A DNA stretch of 64,000 nt from Elmis aenea (lineage: Eukaryota > Arthropoda > Insecta > Coleoptera > Elmidae), in NCBI GenBank assembly GCA_947652605.1, contig OX393576.1, positions 11,744,575 through 11,808,574 on the forward strand. The letters run 5' to 3'. Shown piece after piece: positions 11,859 through 23,113 of the stretch. The notes beneath the pieces are model-generated. The model made no database searches, was not told the origin of the DNA, and was given only the letters and a program-made list of their open reading frames with translations. Both the position numbers and the translations under genes were made by a program. The stretch's first letter is position 1. Every line of letters begins with the position of its first letter.

Positions 11859-13139
11859 TAATCTTGTTCATATTGCTAAGTCAATTACTTAAATATCCCA
11901 ACAGACATTTTATAAGTTTTAATTTTGTTTTTATTTTGTAGTTACATATTAATTAAAAACATAGATTTATGGCATTTTCATTTCCCATTAGGCTTTCATT
12001 TAATTTGTAACATTCCCTATAATTTATACAAATGATTGTTTTAAAAGCCGTGAGATATTTATTTTCATTTCTTTCCACAAATTTAAAATTCCGCTGCTCT
12101 CTAATTTGTTTTATTTTACGCCTGCCCTCTGGCATCGATCCATTTCATTATAAGCATAACTTAGCATAACTTTAGCATGTTCTTATTCTGTAATTTATTT
12201 CTTGTAGTGCTTCACATAACTCTTCCCAGTATTGCCCTTTCTGCCATTCGCAACTCTTGTTTTGTTTTTGTCTTAGTTGCTCCCAAGCTAGTTATAAACG
12301 GAAGGGAAGACTAGGAAAATAAAACATAAAATGTTTACAAAACGAGTATCTTAGTTCAAGACGATTTCATATTCAGAAAGATATTTACCGCAATTGTGAA
12401 GTCTTCGATTATTAAAGCCATCTATTATCGAGTATTGATTAAAATTATTGATAAAGACAGTTTTTTTCCACGGTTTTCTAACCTTTTGGCTGTTTTTCAA
12501 CTATCAGTAATTTATATTAAAAGGTCAAGTTTTAAAAATAGTAAAAATATCAAAAACATGCAACAAGTTGCAAAACGCATGAAACTAATAAATTCCGAAA
12601 CATTTTTAACTTGAGTTAATACCAGAGTTTATTTCACTGTTCGCTGTGTTTACATAACATTAACGATTTTACTAAAAGTAGCTCAAACACCTGCTGTGAA
12701 TTTATTTCGGACGATACTATATATAAACTACGGTAGATGTATTTCAGATCAGTTTATTAATTGCCTCGTAGCTTAGTGTAGATTAAAATTGGCCAAGATG
12801 TGTAACCGAGGAAGATATAAATGACCATCACGCGGTAAGATCCAATCTCACACTAATCGGGTAGTACTTCCTAGTTCATCCTCCACTGAAGCCTCCACTC
12901 GCCTCAGTTCCAGTAATTTATGACCGCAGTTTCTGTTTCCAAACGATTGCTCCATTTACAATACATAAAAATAAAACGTATTTGCTTGATATTTCATCTT
13001 GTTTTTACTGCAACATGTAATTCTTCAAAGAATATTTTACAGCAGTTTAGCTAGGGGCGATTAAAGTGATTAATACTGTGTTAAATAAATGAGTCATAGT
13101 CATTCTTTTAATGTGGTTTAACCACAATTTAGAACAAAA
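11859..13139. other. Gene-free stretch
   Basis: No repeat family recognised. A weak tRNA A-box-like string (tagcttagtgt) near 12770 has no convincing B box after it. Confidence 0.45.
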
Positions 13140-13800
13140 AATTGGACCATTAAATGTAGGTAACTGGGAAATGAAAACGTTAAAATAACAGAGATAATGT
13201 TCACAGATGATAACTATAGTAACAGCAGCGAAATCAAAATCTACAACGCATTCTGGACATTTTAAAGGAAGAATTGAAAGAGATTAACGCGAAGATAATT
13301 ACGAATAAAAGCAAAACAAATATTATCGCAGCCGAGAGTAAATTACATAACATCACACTGGAAGGACAAAAAGTGAAACAGGTCCACAAAGTATTAGGAG
13401 TAATGATTGCAAGAAATTGAGAGATGGGACAAGGAAATAAATGAAAGTACTGAAAAAGTTGGAAGAATATTTAACCAAGTTACGGTGGTGAAACTTGGGT
13501 GTTAGGCCCTCTGCACACGGAGCAACTCAAAACAAACTGATCACCGACGCAAATCACTAACCGGTCCGCAATGAGTTGCAACCTGTGTAATTGAATGGGA
13601 CACTGCAGACGGGGCAACTCGTTACAAACCAGTCGGCAACGCGTTGGCAATCAGTTGTAGGCAACTCAACCTGTCAACTCGTTTTGGACTTGAATCACCA
13701 ACCAGTTGCTTGTTCGGCCGATTGCATCAGCGGGGAGAATATCTTGTATTGTTTTTCTTGTACAGATTTCAATATAGAATGCCAAACGTTTGAAACTGTG

Positions 13801-14903
13801 TGTGACACGGAGACATATTTTATATACAATTTACTAACCATGCACATGCGCCTAAACAGTATAAACACAGATAAGACCCAAACAGAATGCGAGTTTCGGG
13901 TTTTTAGTTTTGGGTTTTGAGTATTGATGGTAGAAGTACAGATTACAAAGAGAGAATTAGGGGTGGTAGTGGCATATGGCTCGAATGAGAATGCGGCAGA
14001 AGAGGATGAGTAGTGGTATACTACGGTTCCTGCGACAGTTCGATGGCATATTCATCCGGAGCTTACTATGATCGATGTTTAAAGGTCGCGAAGAAGTCTT
14101 TCAAGGTCGTCGACAATGACCAGAGGGTGGTTGCTGAAGGAGTCTTTGAAATGTTTGAGGGTGTGTTTTTTGGGGTTGCCGAAGAAGTATTTCAAGGTCG
14201 TCGACAATGACCAGAGGGTGGTTGCTGAAACATTTCAAAGACTCCTTCAGCAACCACCCTCTGGTCATTGTCGACAACCTTGAAAGACTTCTTCGGCAAC
14301 CCCTAAAACCACGCCCTCAAACATTTCAAAGACTCCTTCAGCAACCACCCTCTGGTCATTGTCGACGACCTTGCTTCGCGACCTTCAAACATCGATCATA
14401 GTAAGCTCCGGATGGACATGCAATCGAACTGTCGCAGGAACCGTAGTATACCACTACTGTTATCCTCTTCTGCCGCATTCTCATTCGAGCCATATGCCAT
14501 TACCACCCCTATCAATTATTTCTTTGTAATCTGTACTTATACCTATATGCACTCCCTCTAAAACAAGGTATTTATCCCTTGTAATTGCCATTTTAAACAA
14601 TAACATCGTCCTACTTCGGATTACCAAGAATTAACTGTTAACAGGAATTTCTATTCCTTTTATTTCCTTTAGCTGCAGATGTTCAAAATCAGCCGCTATT
14701 ATTCACGAACTGAATGCGCATCTGTAGCACGCACTTTCTATATCAAAACTTATATGGAAATAGGAAAAGTCGTAAAGTATTTTCTGTGCAAGAAACTATA
14801 CAGAATTTTGTACGAAAAACCTGTATGACACGATATAAGATTTTCTGTATAGTATTTGGTACAGATTTCTATATAGAAAACTATACCGTGTCACACGGGC
14901 TTA
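13801..14903. mobile_element. GTGTGACACG-ended element (family C, copy 2) carrying a palindrome
   Basis: Starts gtgtgacacggagac and ends accgtgtcacacgggc. Its outer ~70 bp at the left and ~360 bp at the right match copy 1 (6917-7446) read in the opposite orientation. Copy 1 joins the two parts directly at ...cagtataaacac / atatgcactccctc. Copy 2 has about 670 extra bp there, mostly the palindrome below. Confidence 0.78.
13934..14538. repeat. 605-bp near-perfect palindrome
   Basis: Left arm from aagtacagattacaaag (13934) and right arm ending ctttgtaatctgtactt (14538) are inverse copies with a few mismatches; the axis is near 14236 with almost no loop. Each arm holds the repeated phrase gtcgacaatgaccagagggt and ggttgctgaa. 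The frames at 14013-14210 and 14207-14401 are the two arms and I treat them as shadows. Origin unknown. It is more GC-rich than its surroundings. Confidence 0.85.
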
Positions 14904-15299
14904 AGAATGTTTTAACCGAATTTTTAAGTCAGTTTTGTTCAAAATAAGATTCCACCCAGTGCAAGCAGAGGTTCTTAAACTTATCGCCATCTAACGAATT
15001 TTTATCCCACAAAGTTTGTGATGTTCCACCATCCATGACCACACAGAAACTACAGATTTCGATCACTTCTGAGTTGCCCCGTGTGTGGAGCTACATCACT
15101 AATGAGTTTGTAACCGGTTAGTAATTTCAATCACAAACCAGTTGCGTTTGTTTTGAGTTGCTCCGTGTGCATAGGGCCTTAGAAAACAAACTAAAAGCAG
15201 GTTACAAGCGAGTGAGATGAGATTTTTAAGAACGGCTGTAGATGTAACTAGAAGAGATAAAATTAACAATACGAGATTGTAGAGGGGAAAAAAATGCTG

Positions 15300-16240
15300 C
15301 TAAGAATAGTAAATAAAGCATGGCAGAAAATATATTCCAAAGGACTGGGAGGTATCTGTTATATTACCGATATTCAAGACTGGCGATAGTAAAATATGCG
15401 AAAACTATAGAAGCATATCTCTACTTAGTGTAGTAGAAAAATTATATGAAAAAATTTTGGAGGAGATTAAGGAAACATTTCGAAAGAAATTTGGAGGAGG
15501 CACAATGTGGCTTTAGAGCGGGTTGAAGCACGCAGGATCAAATTTTTACGTTAAGACAGTTAAGTGAAAAAACATTGGAACATTCAAAGATGGTGTACTT
15601 GTGCTTTAGCGATCTTTCTAAAGCCTTCGATTGAGTGCTTGAAGATATTGAAACAAAGTAGAGTGGGAGAAGGATTATTAAACGCCATTAAGAGTTTATA
15701 TAAGAGTAGTAGACATTATGTGCGAACCCATTACAGCAGTTTCCAGGAATTTATAACAACAGTGAGAGTAAGACAAGAGGCACATTAAGTCCACTGCTCT
15801 TTATAATTCCTATGGATAAATAATCAAAGATTGTAAGCAAAACACAAAAAAAGGTAAGGGAAATGAGATATCTCAGAAGAATAGAGGGATGTAGACAGAT
15901 CGATTAAGTCAGTAACGAAAAAATTCGAAATAACCTGGGAGTAACAGATATTATTTGGAGACGAATCAATTAAGATGGCTTGAACATCTACTAAGCAATC
16001 CAGAAAGTAGACAACTACGCGAAAATGAAGATAAAGGGATAAAGAAATAGAGGAAGACCAAGAATAAAATGTGAAAAAGAAGTGAGACAGAGACTAGAAG
16101 AAAAAGGAATCAGCTGGAGAGATGTGCCACAATTACCTAACGATGGCAGGAGTGAAGAAACAACACAGAAATAGAAAAGCATACCTCAACACCGAAAGGT
16201 ACAAGAGGAACCAATTAAGAATAAGAAGAAGAGATTGGTT
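15300..16240 (+). pseudogene. LINE ORF2 relic (family RT-A, copy 2), internally deleted
   Basis: Reads PKDWEVSVILPIFKTGDSK then CENYRSISLLSVVEKLYEKI (RT motif region), LSKAFD, RGTLSPLLFI, then leaps at about 15843 to REMRYLRRIEGCRQID, QLRWLEHLL and the C-terminal LERCATIT. The missing part includes the FADD box and about 480-500 bp by comparison with copy 1 (20329-21358). The junction lies in an A run. The 3' end ccgaaaggtacaagaggaac and an aagaagaag-rich tail match copy 1. Confidence 0.75.
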
Positions 16241-16254
16241 CAAAGTTGATTATA

Positions 16255-16600
16255 TGGGGAGCAAAATTAAAAAGAGCTAAGATAGATGGGTCATCTCACA
16301 GGAATTAATGAAAATAGAATAGTAAAACAAATATGGAAAGAGGGTGTTGACAAAAGAAGAAAAATCTGAAATGGGGAGATAACCAAAATACTTAAGAAAA
16401 ACTAGCTAACATGGAGACAAGTGGAAACGCTAGCAAGGTATAGACATGGGTGGAGAATTTTCGTACACCTTCACACTGTAATAGTAGAAAAGGATGGGAA
16501 ATGGACAAAAGTAGAAATGATAAAAAAGGTGGCAACCTCAACATTTATATACGGAAGTGAATCATAGTCAGTTAACACAGAAACAGAAGTCGCGTTAATA
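16255..16600 (+). pseudogene. LINE ORF2 C-terminal scraps
   Basis: WGHLTGINENRIVKQIWKEG, then WRQVETLARYRHGWRIFVH resembles the last residues of LINE ORF2 proteins. A second scrap, KKVATSTFIYGSES, resembles the region just after the RT core. Stops throughout. The two scraps are out of normal order, so this is a rearranged or double insertion. Confidence 0.55.
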
Positions 16601-18047
16601 ATTTATTTCAATTCGTTTTAGATTACGCAAAGAAAAACAAATTTTGATTTGTAGCCAAGTAAGACCCTGTTAGGTATAGATGTTCCAAATCTTTAAATTC
16701 ACACCCAAAAATGTGTAAGCTATAACTGTTGAAAACATTTCGTTTATCGTCATATTTACACAACTTGGAAATCATTCGTCAGAAACTTTGTATATTAAGT
16801 CGTTAACGTTGAAGACTTTATTATAATTTATGCCGAAACTTGTCTCTAATGATTGTTATCGCGACTGATCAGTTTCCTTCACAATTCCCATTTATGTAAA
16901 TGTGAACTCATTATTCATTCAAATACAGCCAATCGATCTTATTTGGATGTCATAATATTTCCTTCGTAATATAAGCCAGAATAAAACAGTAGCGCCCAAC
17001 TGATTTGTCAAAGGTGCCCTACATTATATCATCTACGACTGTAAAAAAAATAAAATAATGAATTAACGCAGTTAATGTGCCAATTAGAGTTTAATAGATA
17101 TCTGATGTTTCATGGATATACAACAAGAATAGCTTTCGTTCATTTTTTCTTCTTTACTTTGTCTCTGAAAAACGTTCTTAAAATATTCGTGGTAAACAAG
17201 ATGTATATAAGGCAATCAACTTGTCACTGTGTCTATAATTAGCCAAAAATTAGGTCTAGAATTTTTGTATCTTATGTCTTAACCTACTATTGATAAAGGG
17301 AGTTAACGAAATTCACAAAGTTGTTTATATGCAAAAATTCTTCGCCATTCAGCAAAAGTAATTTGCTTTTACATAAACTTTCTCAAATTTGCATATCTGC
17401 AAGAAAATAAAACAAAAATTTGCATTGCATGGAGAAAATCAACTTCAAGCTTTACGCTCTATTTCAACTTTTCATTATATGCCCTTCCATTTCCTATTCC
17501 TATGGATAATCGTTTTCATTTATTATTTGGTTTGTAGTCATTACTTAAATGCTTGTCTTTATTTTTTTTCGCATTTCGTTACAAGCAAATTCTTTTATTA
17601 TTTAATCGCCACGAAAGGACGTATACAAGTTACCTTTAGATAGAATGGACACCATACATTTTAGATAAACTAAAAAAAATCATCTTAGTGTTGTGGAATA
17701 AAAGTTTTCCCTAAACGTCAAAACCCATATATTTAAACCTTAAAGCTTGGCAATACATTGACCCAAAGTTCCGACCAACTATAAATATTTAGAACAGAGC
17801 AAGAGAGCAATAAAAATGAACTTTCGGAGAAGGTCTTGTCAATTAACGATATTGAATAAACTAAGAAACGAATACATATGGAAAAGTATGAATGCAAAAC
17901 AAGTCTGACTGATTTAATCAAGGACAACAATTATTTTGGTACAGTCAAATAAATAGAATGCCTGCACATAGAATTCCTTCGTCAAACATGGACAATGATT
18001 TCCTCTAGAAGAAGAAAAAGGCAGGGGCCGAAAAGGACCAGGATATA
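16601..18047. other. Gene-free stretch
   Basis: No gene or repeat end recognised. The 84-codon frame at 17389-17643 is hydrophobic and AT-driven, with no domain I can name. Confidence 0.45.
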
Positions 18048-18465
18048 CAGGGTGTTCCTTAAATATTGCAAAAAAAATCGGGGGGTGATTCCTTATCTAA
18101 AAATTAAGAGGGTTTTTTATATACTATTTTTTCCTTAGACGTCTCCTTTCGGAGTTACACCCCCCTAAAGGGAAGCGGTAAAATCAGGTTTTTATTTCAT
18201 TTCTCAAATTTGGATAAATGTAGGAGAATGATATTTGGTAGATGTTTTATACTTATTAAACGGTTTCCCACAGTAATATTTTTAATCATCTCTCACCTTC
18301 ACAGGGGGCTGAAAAGTACGAACCCTTTTGGTTTTTTATCAGAACTTTTTGGTGGGTTATAATTTTGCAATTAAAAAATTCAAGTTTGAAAGCTTGATTT
18401 ATGTAGAAACTTTTTTTATAGTTTAGTTTTTCTCGTAAAACCTACAGTTTTTGAGTTTTATAGTT
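18048..18465. mobile_element. Half copy of foldback family F
   Basis: Begins cagggtgttccttaaatatt after TA and matches the left arm of the complete copy at 24631-25495, including gacgtctcctttcggagtta and the gttctgat/ggtgggtt region. The match fades near 18465 and no right arm follows. Confidence 0.75.
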
Positions 18466-19424
18466 CTTACAGTAAGTATTAAACCAAAGTATTATAAACA
18501 CCGATAAAAGTATCTTCATTTAAACGAAATATGGCCTACTTTGGTTTACACTTGCAAGTATTTTAAGCTTATTCACCTAATAACATTGCCGCATCTTCTT
18601 AACTATTTAATTAATTCTCACCTACTGCGAATATGCAATACGGTACAACATTATTATCAAAATAAACCACGCTTAGTTGGTAGTATGAAAATTTGCTGTT
18701 AATTAGTTAAGTTCAATTAGAATTTGACGTTAATTCATAAGGAAAAAACGTTGCCACGGAACGAAATCTCATCAGCGACGTCTTACCTTTTAAAACGTTT
18801 AATTTGTTCGATGTCCTACTGCGATAATTTGATAACCAACAAAATTAAAACCCGCAAATCGCTTCCAGTTACCTACAAGAAATTTATTTGTCACTCAAAT
18901 GATACCGTAATCGGTTGATTCCATTCTTGTCACCGCTACTAAAGCTGGTCGTAAATAAGCCCCAACGTCCTGAACACAAACTAAGGAAACATTCGCGTTA
19001 ACCTTAATATTGTTGTCTCAGAGCGGTTTGGTGGATTCCCAAAAGTTCTATCAACAAAGTAGTCTTAGTTTATGTGTGCCATTCTGGTAGCATGTATGTA
19101 CAAGCATGTGTAGCATCGACTTTAATGTTGACATAACTGTGTGCACAGTTAAAGCAAATTATTGTGCAAAGCTTCATTATGTGTACCTACTTCTATTAAC
19201 TTAAGTACCTCATAATAAAATATTTGCGCTTTGTTTCTATCTTCATTTGTATAGTTCCTTGAGAAACTTGGGATTAGTTAGTAATAATTATTAGTTTGAA
19301 TTGTTTAAAGGATCGTTTTTAACATAAATACTAGTAGACAAGTTTAATTAATAGATTACATTTTATTCTTTAGAATAATCATTTAAGAAAGTCAACAGAT
19401 TATTTTTGATTACTAGTACAGGTA
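18466..19424. other. Gene-free stretch
   Basis: No supported gene or repeat seen. Confidence 0.4.
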
Positions 19425-20240
19425 ATGCTCCTACAACACGGTTTCGCTCTAACGCGATCAGAAATTTGTGGAACCCCTCGTATAACACTGTACTTTTATA
19501 TATTTAACGTATGCATGTATTTAGAAACTGGAAAATTATTTAGAGAATGGTTTTTACAGTATTTTTTGCCAGAGGTTGAAATTTATTTAAAGAAGAAGAA
19601 TTTGGACTTTACGGTGCTGTTATTAATAGATAATGTTCCAGGTCAGCCATAAGCTTTGAGACATCCCAACGTCCAGGTAGTGTTTCTACCACCAAACACT
19701 ACTTCGTTGCTCCAGCCATTGGATCAAACTTGTAATCGGGAGGTCCTGGGTTCGATTCCCAGGGCCGACTGTCATTGTAGAGGTTTCAGGTGATTTCCTC
19801 TATGGTTAAGGCAAATGCTGTGGCAGTACTTCCAACTTTCCTTACCCATCCTTGACTATCCACATCCCTACCCATTATCCTTGTACCTCTTACGACTGAA
19901 GAGGGGGTCAACTCCCCTATAGCAGTCTCCGCGCGAGCGGAACAAAACACGTGACGTGACCCATTGGATCAAGGTATAATTTATACCTTTAAAACTTACT
20001 ACACCAGAAGATCATTACAATGGATTTGAGACATAAATGAATCGAGATCAATTGGTGTAATGGAGGCTTGGAAGCAATTTTTAATTAAGCACTGTATCGA
20101 AATCATATCCTTATCGTTGCAAGAACTAAAAACATCAACGCTAAATGAATGTTGAAAAAAGATTTGACCATCTTCAGTTAAAATAGAAAACGGACTTCAA
20201 TCGTCAGAAACTGAAATTGCTGGCATATTAGAACGCTAAA
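19425..20240 (+). pseudogene. Tigger/jerky-type (pogo superfamily) DDE transposase relic
   Basis: Reads LFREWFLQYFLPEVEIYLKK, then VLLLIDNVPGQP (second catalytic Asp; PGHP is usual) and NVQVVFLPPNTTSLLQPLDQ (third catalytic Asp). After a 233-bp SINE insertion it continues GIIYTFKTYYTRRSLQWI, typical of Tigger/TIGD proteins, and later LQELKTSTLNEC. Stops follow GQP and elsewhere. The N-terminal DNA-binding domain is missing. Domain calls rest on motif recognition. Confidence 0.82.
19728..19960 (+). mobile_element. 5'-truncated tRNA-derived SINE with 12-bp target duplication
   Basis: The 12-bp sequence ccattggatcaa lies immediately before (19716-19727) and after (19961-19972). The insert holds a Pol III B box, ggttcgattcc at 19749, but starts within the tRNA-like head so the A box is lost. 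It shares gtcat-gtag-ggtttcaggtg and ggcaaatgctgtg-cagtacttcc with the SINE at 58392. Confidence 0.85.
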
Positions 20241-20328
20241 TAGATTTGAGGCGATGGTTTTGACGATATGGTTATTCAGGACGTTCAAGATTTATTGGAG
20301 AACATCAGAAATGAAAATTGTCAAGATA

Positions 20329-21358
20329 ATAAATCTTCTTTTTCTTCTTCTTCTTAATCGGTTCCTTTTGTACCTTTCGGTGTCGAGGTATGCATTTCTA
20401 TTTCTGTATTATGTTTCTCCACTACTTCCTATCGTTAGCTAATTGTGGCACATCTTTCAAGCTGACTCCTTTTTCTTCTAATCTCTTCCTCACTTCTTTT
20501 TTCCATTTTATTCTTGGTCCATCTATTTCTTTTTCCCTCTATCTGCATTTTCCATCCTATTTTCGCATATCTACTTTCTGGCATGCGTAGTAAATGTCCA
20601 AGCCATCTTAATTGATTCGTCTCCATCTTTTTCTTAATATCTGTTACTCCTAGGTTATTTAGGATTTTTTCGTTACTGATTTTATCGATCAGTCTACATC
20701 CCTCTATTCTTCTCAAAAATCTCATTTCCTGTACCTGTATTTTTTGTTTTTGTTTTTGAGTTAGTGTCCAAGTTTCTGAACTGTACGTGAGGATGGGTAC
20801 GTACACTGCATTAAAAACTCGCGTCTTCGTTTCTTTTGATATTTCCTTCTTACTTATCAAACATTTATTAGTGGCGTAGTAAAATTTCGTCGCTGCCGCT
20901 ATTCTGTTATTCAGATCTTCCTTCAATTTACCATTTTCTGCAATTATTGTCCCTAAATATTTAAAACTTGCTACCTGCTCTACCTTTTTTTGGTCTAGCA
21001 TAATTGTAACTGGTTCATGGTTTTTCGCTATAACCATAACCTTTGTCTTTGCTATATTAATATTCATATTATATCTACTTAATGTATCTTCCCATACGTC
21101 TAGATTGAATTGCAAGTCCTTTTCGCTTTTAGCTAATAACACCACATCATCTGCAAAGGCTAATTCTGTTAAGGATATTGGTTTTAGTTTATTCCAACCC
21201 CAGTAGGCTTTCTTTGTGTTTTGCTTACATTGTTTAATTATTTATTCATAAGAATTATAAAGAGCAGTGAACTTAATGTGCCTCCTTGTCTTACTCCTAC
21301 TGTTGTTACAAATTCCTGGGAACTGCTGTTATAGGTTCGCACATAATTTCTACTGCGG
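20329..21358 (-). pseudogene. LINE ORF2 C-terminal half (family RT-A, copy 1), best preserved
   Basis: Minus-strand order: VTTVGVRQGGTLSSLLFIL, a frameshift, then LAFADDVVLLAKSEKDL (catalytic FADD box), INIAKTKVMVIAKNHEP, FKYLGTIIAENG, YSSETWTLTQ, EMRFLRRIEGCRLIDKISNE, QLRWLGHLLRMPESR and LERCATIS. The frame from 20435 to 21145 is open for 236 codons. Endonuclease and the first RT motifs are missing (5' truncation). The 3' end is gacaccgaaaggtac...aaccgattaagaagaag. The organisation fits non-LTR retrotransposons; I cannot name the clade with certainty. Confidence 0.85.
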
Positions 21359-23113
21359 CGCGACAACCGTGTATACGGCTCCGTCACATAGTGTTAGTTA
21401 AAGTTAGAAATTCAGCTGAAATAATAAAAAAGAAATAATAACAATTTAGAGAATCGAAGCTAAGCTATTAATACATTTAAAAACAGTTGTGAAAGTTGAA
21501 GTGATTTGGAATTTAATAAAAGAAAGACATATTTAAATATCATTAATAAAGATAATAAATTAACATAAAAAAATATTACAGGAAGGCCTAAAGCTTAGCT
21601 AAAAATCTAGAATGATTTTTCTTGAATGCAGACCCATTGGCTGGAAGAAGCCGAAAATTCAAAAGGAAGCTGGAAAATTGCCCATCTTTTTACCAGGAAA
21701 TCTACAACGACCTTTTAAGGACCACAAACCAAAATTACAGATTTTTTTAAAAAGCCAGAAGAGACAAATGATGAAAAGGATTCAGAGAATGAAGGTGATA
21801 TCATTCAAGCGTAAAAACGTTTACGTTTGTTTGTACCGAGCAGTGATGAGAAAGAAGATTAGCAAATTAAGGATATTAAAATATAAATAGTTATACATAA
21901 ATCTTTTGTTTCTTATCGTTTTGTGTTATACATAATGTAAATATGTATGTTAATATTAAATATTAAATAAAAAATAAGTTGTTTGTATAAATTCAAAAAT
22001 AATTAGTTTTTTATAACTTTTCAGAACCTAACGACCCTTTTTGTACTGGCTCTGAGTCTCATTTAACACTGTTTCACACAATATGTCATTTTCTAGGGAC
22101 CTATCTACCGTGTTATAGGAAGGTTACCTGTATTACTGATGTAAAGTTTTAATTTAGTTCTTTGTGGAATTATTGAAATACATACTACAGTGATTAAATC
22201 TCCCTAAACCACTATTGCCCTACTTTTGAAGATTACAGTGTAACATTTCGATCGAAGAACGCTTGTTTCATGCAATTTTGTGTTTTATTTAGCTTCTTTT
22301 CGAATACCAGTCGTTACTTAAATTTATTCGAGTAATTTATTTATAAGATTTCTGTGTATTTGTACGATTTTTCGATTTAATAACCCCTGAGCGAAGCAAT
22401 AAACCATTAACCCAATTTATGCTTTTTGACACAATCGCTGCTGTACTTCATTAGTACGTAAATTAGGGAATTAATTGAACGATATTTAAATTTCGACCCT
22501 CAAGCCCGAATAATAATGACAGTATCGCAAAATAAATTATTGTAATAGCTACTGGGAGCTGCGATAACATGTCAAATAATTTCTGAACGACTCGGATATA
22601 ATCCGTTTTAAAATTGCGACCAATTACTTTAAAAGGGCTCATCAAAAAAAGACTGGGTTTTGCATTTTTTAAGTTAATGATTACGAAATTTTCATACCGA
22701 TAAAATAGTTATTAAAAGGAAGAATGTACAACTGAAAATGTTGATGAATTTAATAACATTTGACATTTTTGACTGAATGAAGAACAGAAATATAATTTTA
22801 AAATAGCAGTAGAATGCTATTGTTTGTTCGCTAATGTTATTTGTTTTGCTTTAGCTGAAAGTAGTAATGCTTTTATGTGCTAGAAGCTACCCACTCTGCA
22901 CGTAGTATAGAATTGAATCCATTCTTTCCCATGGCAGCGAAGACACATTTCTAAATGAACTGTTTCATATCCTATAAAATCCAGGAAAAATAATTATTGG
23001 CTTTCGACAACTTAGTTTCTGTACATCGTTTTTAAAAGCATGCTAGAAAAATATATCTTGAAATAACTATACATGAATAAAATAAAATCTAATTTCAATG
23101 CATCATATAGGTA
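21359..23113. other. Gene-free stretch
   Basis: A 92-codon Lys-rich frame at 21612-21890 is not recognised. No repeat ends seen. Confidence 0.4.

Larger units (their letters stand above)
13505..15178. mobile_element. PIF/Harbinger-like element with TTA target duplication
   Basis: Inverted ends ggccctctgcacacggagca (left) and ggccctatgcacacggagca (right, inverted) continue to match through actcaaaacaaac. The 3-bp sequence tta flanks both sides, as expected for PIF/Harbinger (TWA duplications). I see no PIF transposase or MADF gene. Instead the interior is occupied by a second element (13801-14903) and subterminal repeats of ggggcaactc. Non-autonomous; class assigned from ends and target duplication only. 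Confidence 0.78.
13140..15290 (+). pseudogene. LINE ORF2 fragment (family RT-B) split by a PIF/Harbinger-like element
   Basis: Upstream piece 13140-13504: FTDD in the position of the catalytic FADD box, followed by KEELKEINAKIITNKSKTN, KLHNITLEGQKVKQVHKVLG and GETWVL. Downstream piece 15182-15290 continues ENKLKAGYKRV and MRFLRTAVDVTRRDKINN in the manner of LINE ORF2 C-termini (ETWxL...EMRFLR). Removing 13505-15181 joins the pieces at one TTA. Many stops and slips. Similar to the minus-strand LINE at 56467-57708. Confidence 0.72.

Noticed and set aside
12760..12850. Possible tRNA-like A box (tagcttagtgt)
   Set aside because: No B box matching ggttcganTcc follows at the right distance and the strand does not fold into a cloverleaf by eye.
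14013..14401. Two plus-strand frames of ~65 codons
   Set aside because: They are the two arms of the 605-bp palindrome and have no recognised domain.
19749..19800. tRNA gene at the B-box sequence
   Set aside because: Only the 3' half of a tRNA-like head is present, within a 233-bp insert bounded by a 12-bp duplication.
21612..21890. 92-codon Lys-rich frame
   Set aside because: I could not match it to any transposase or host domain, and the flanks show no element ends.
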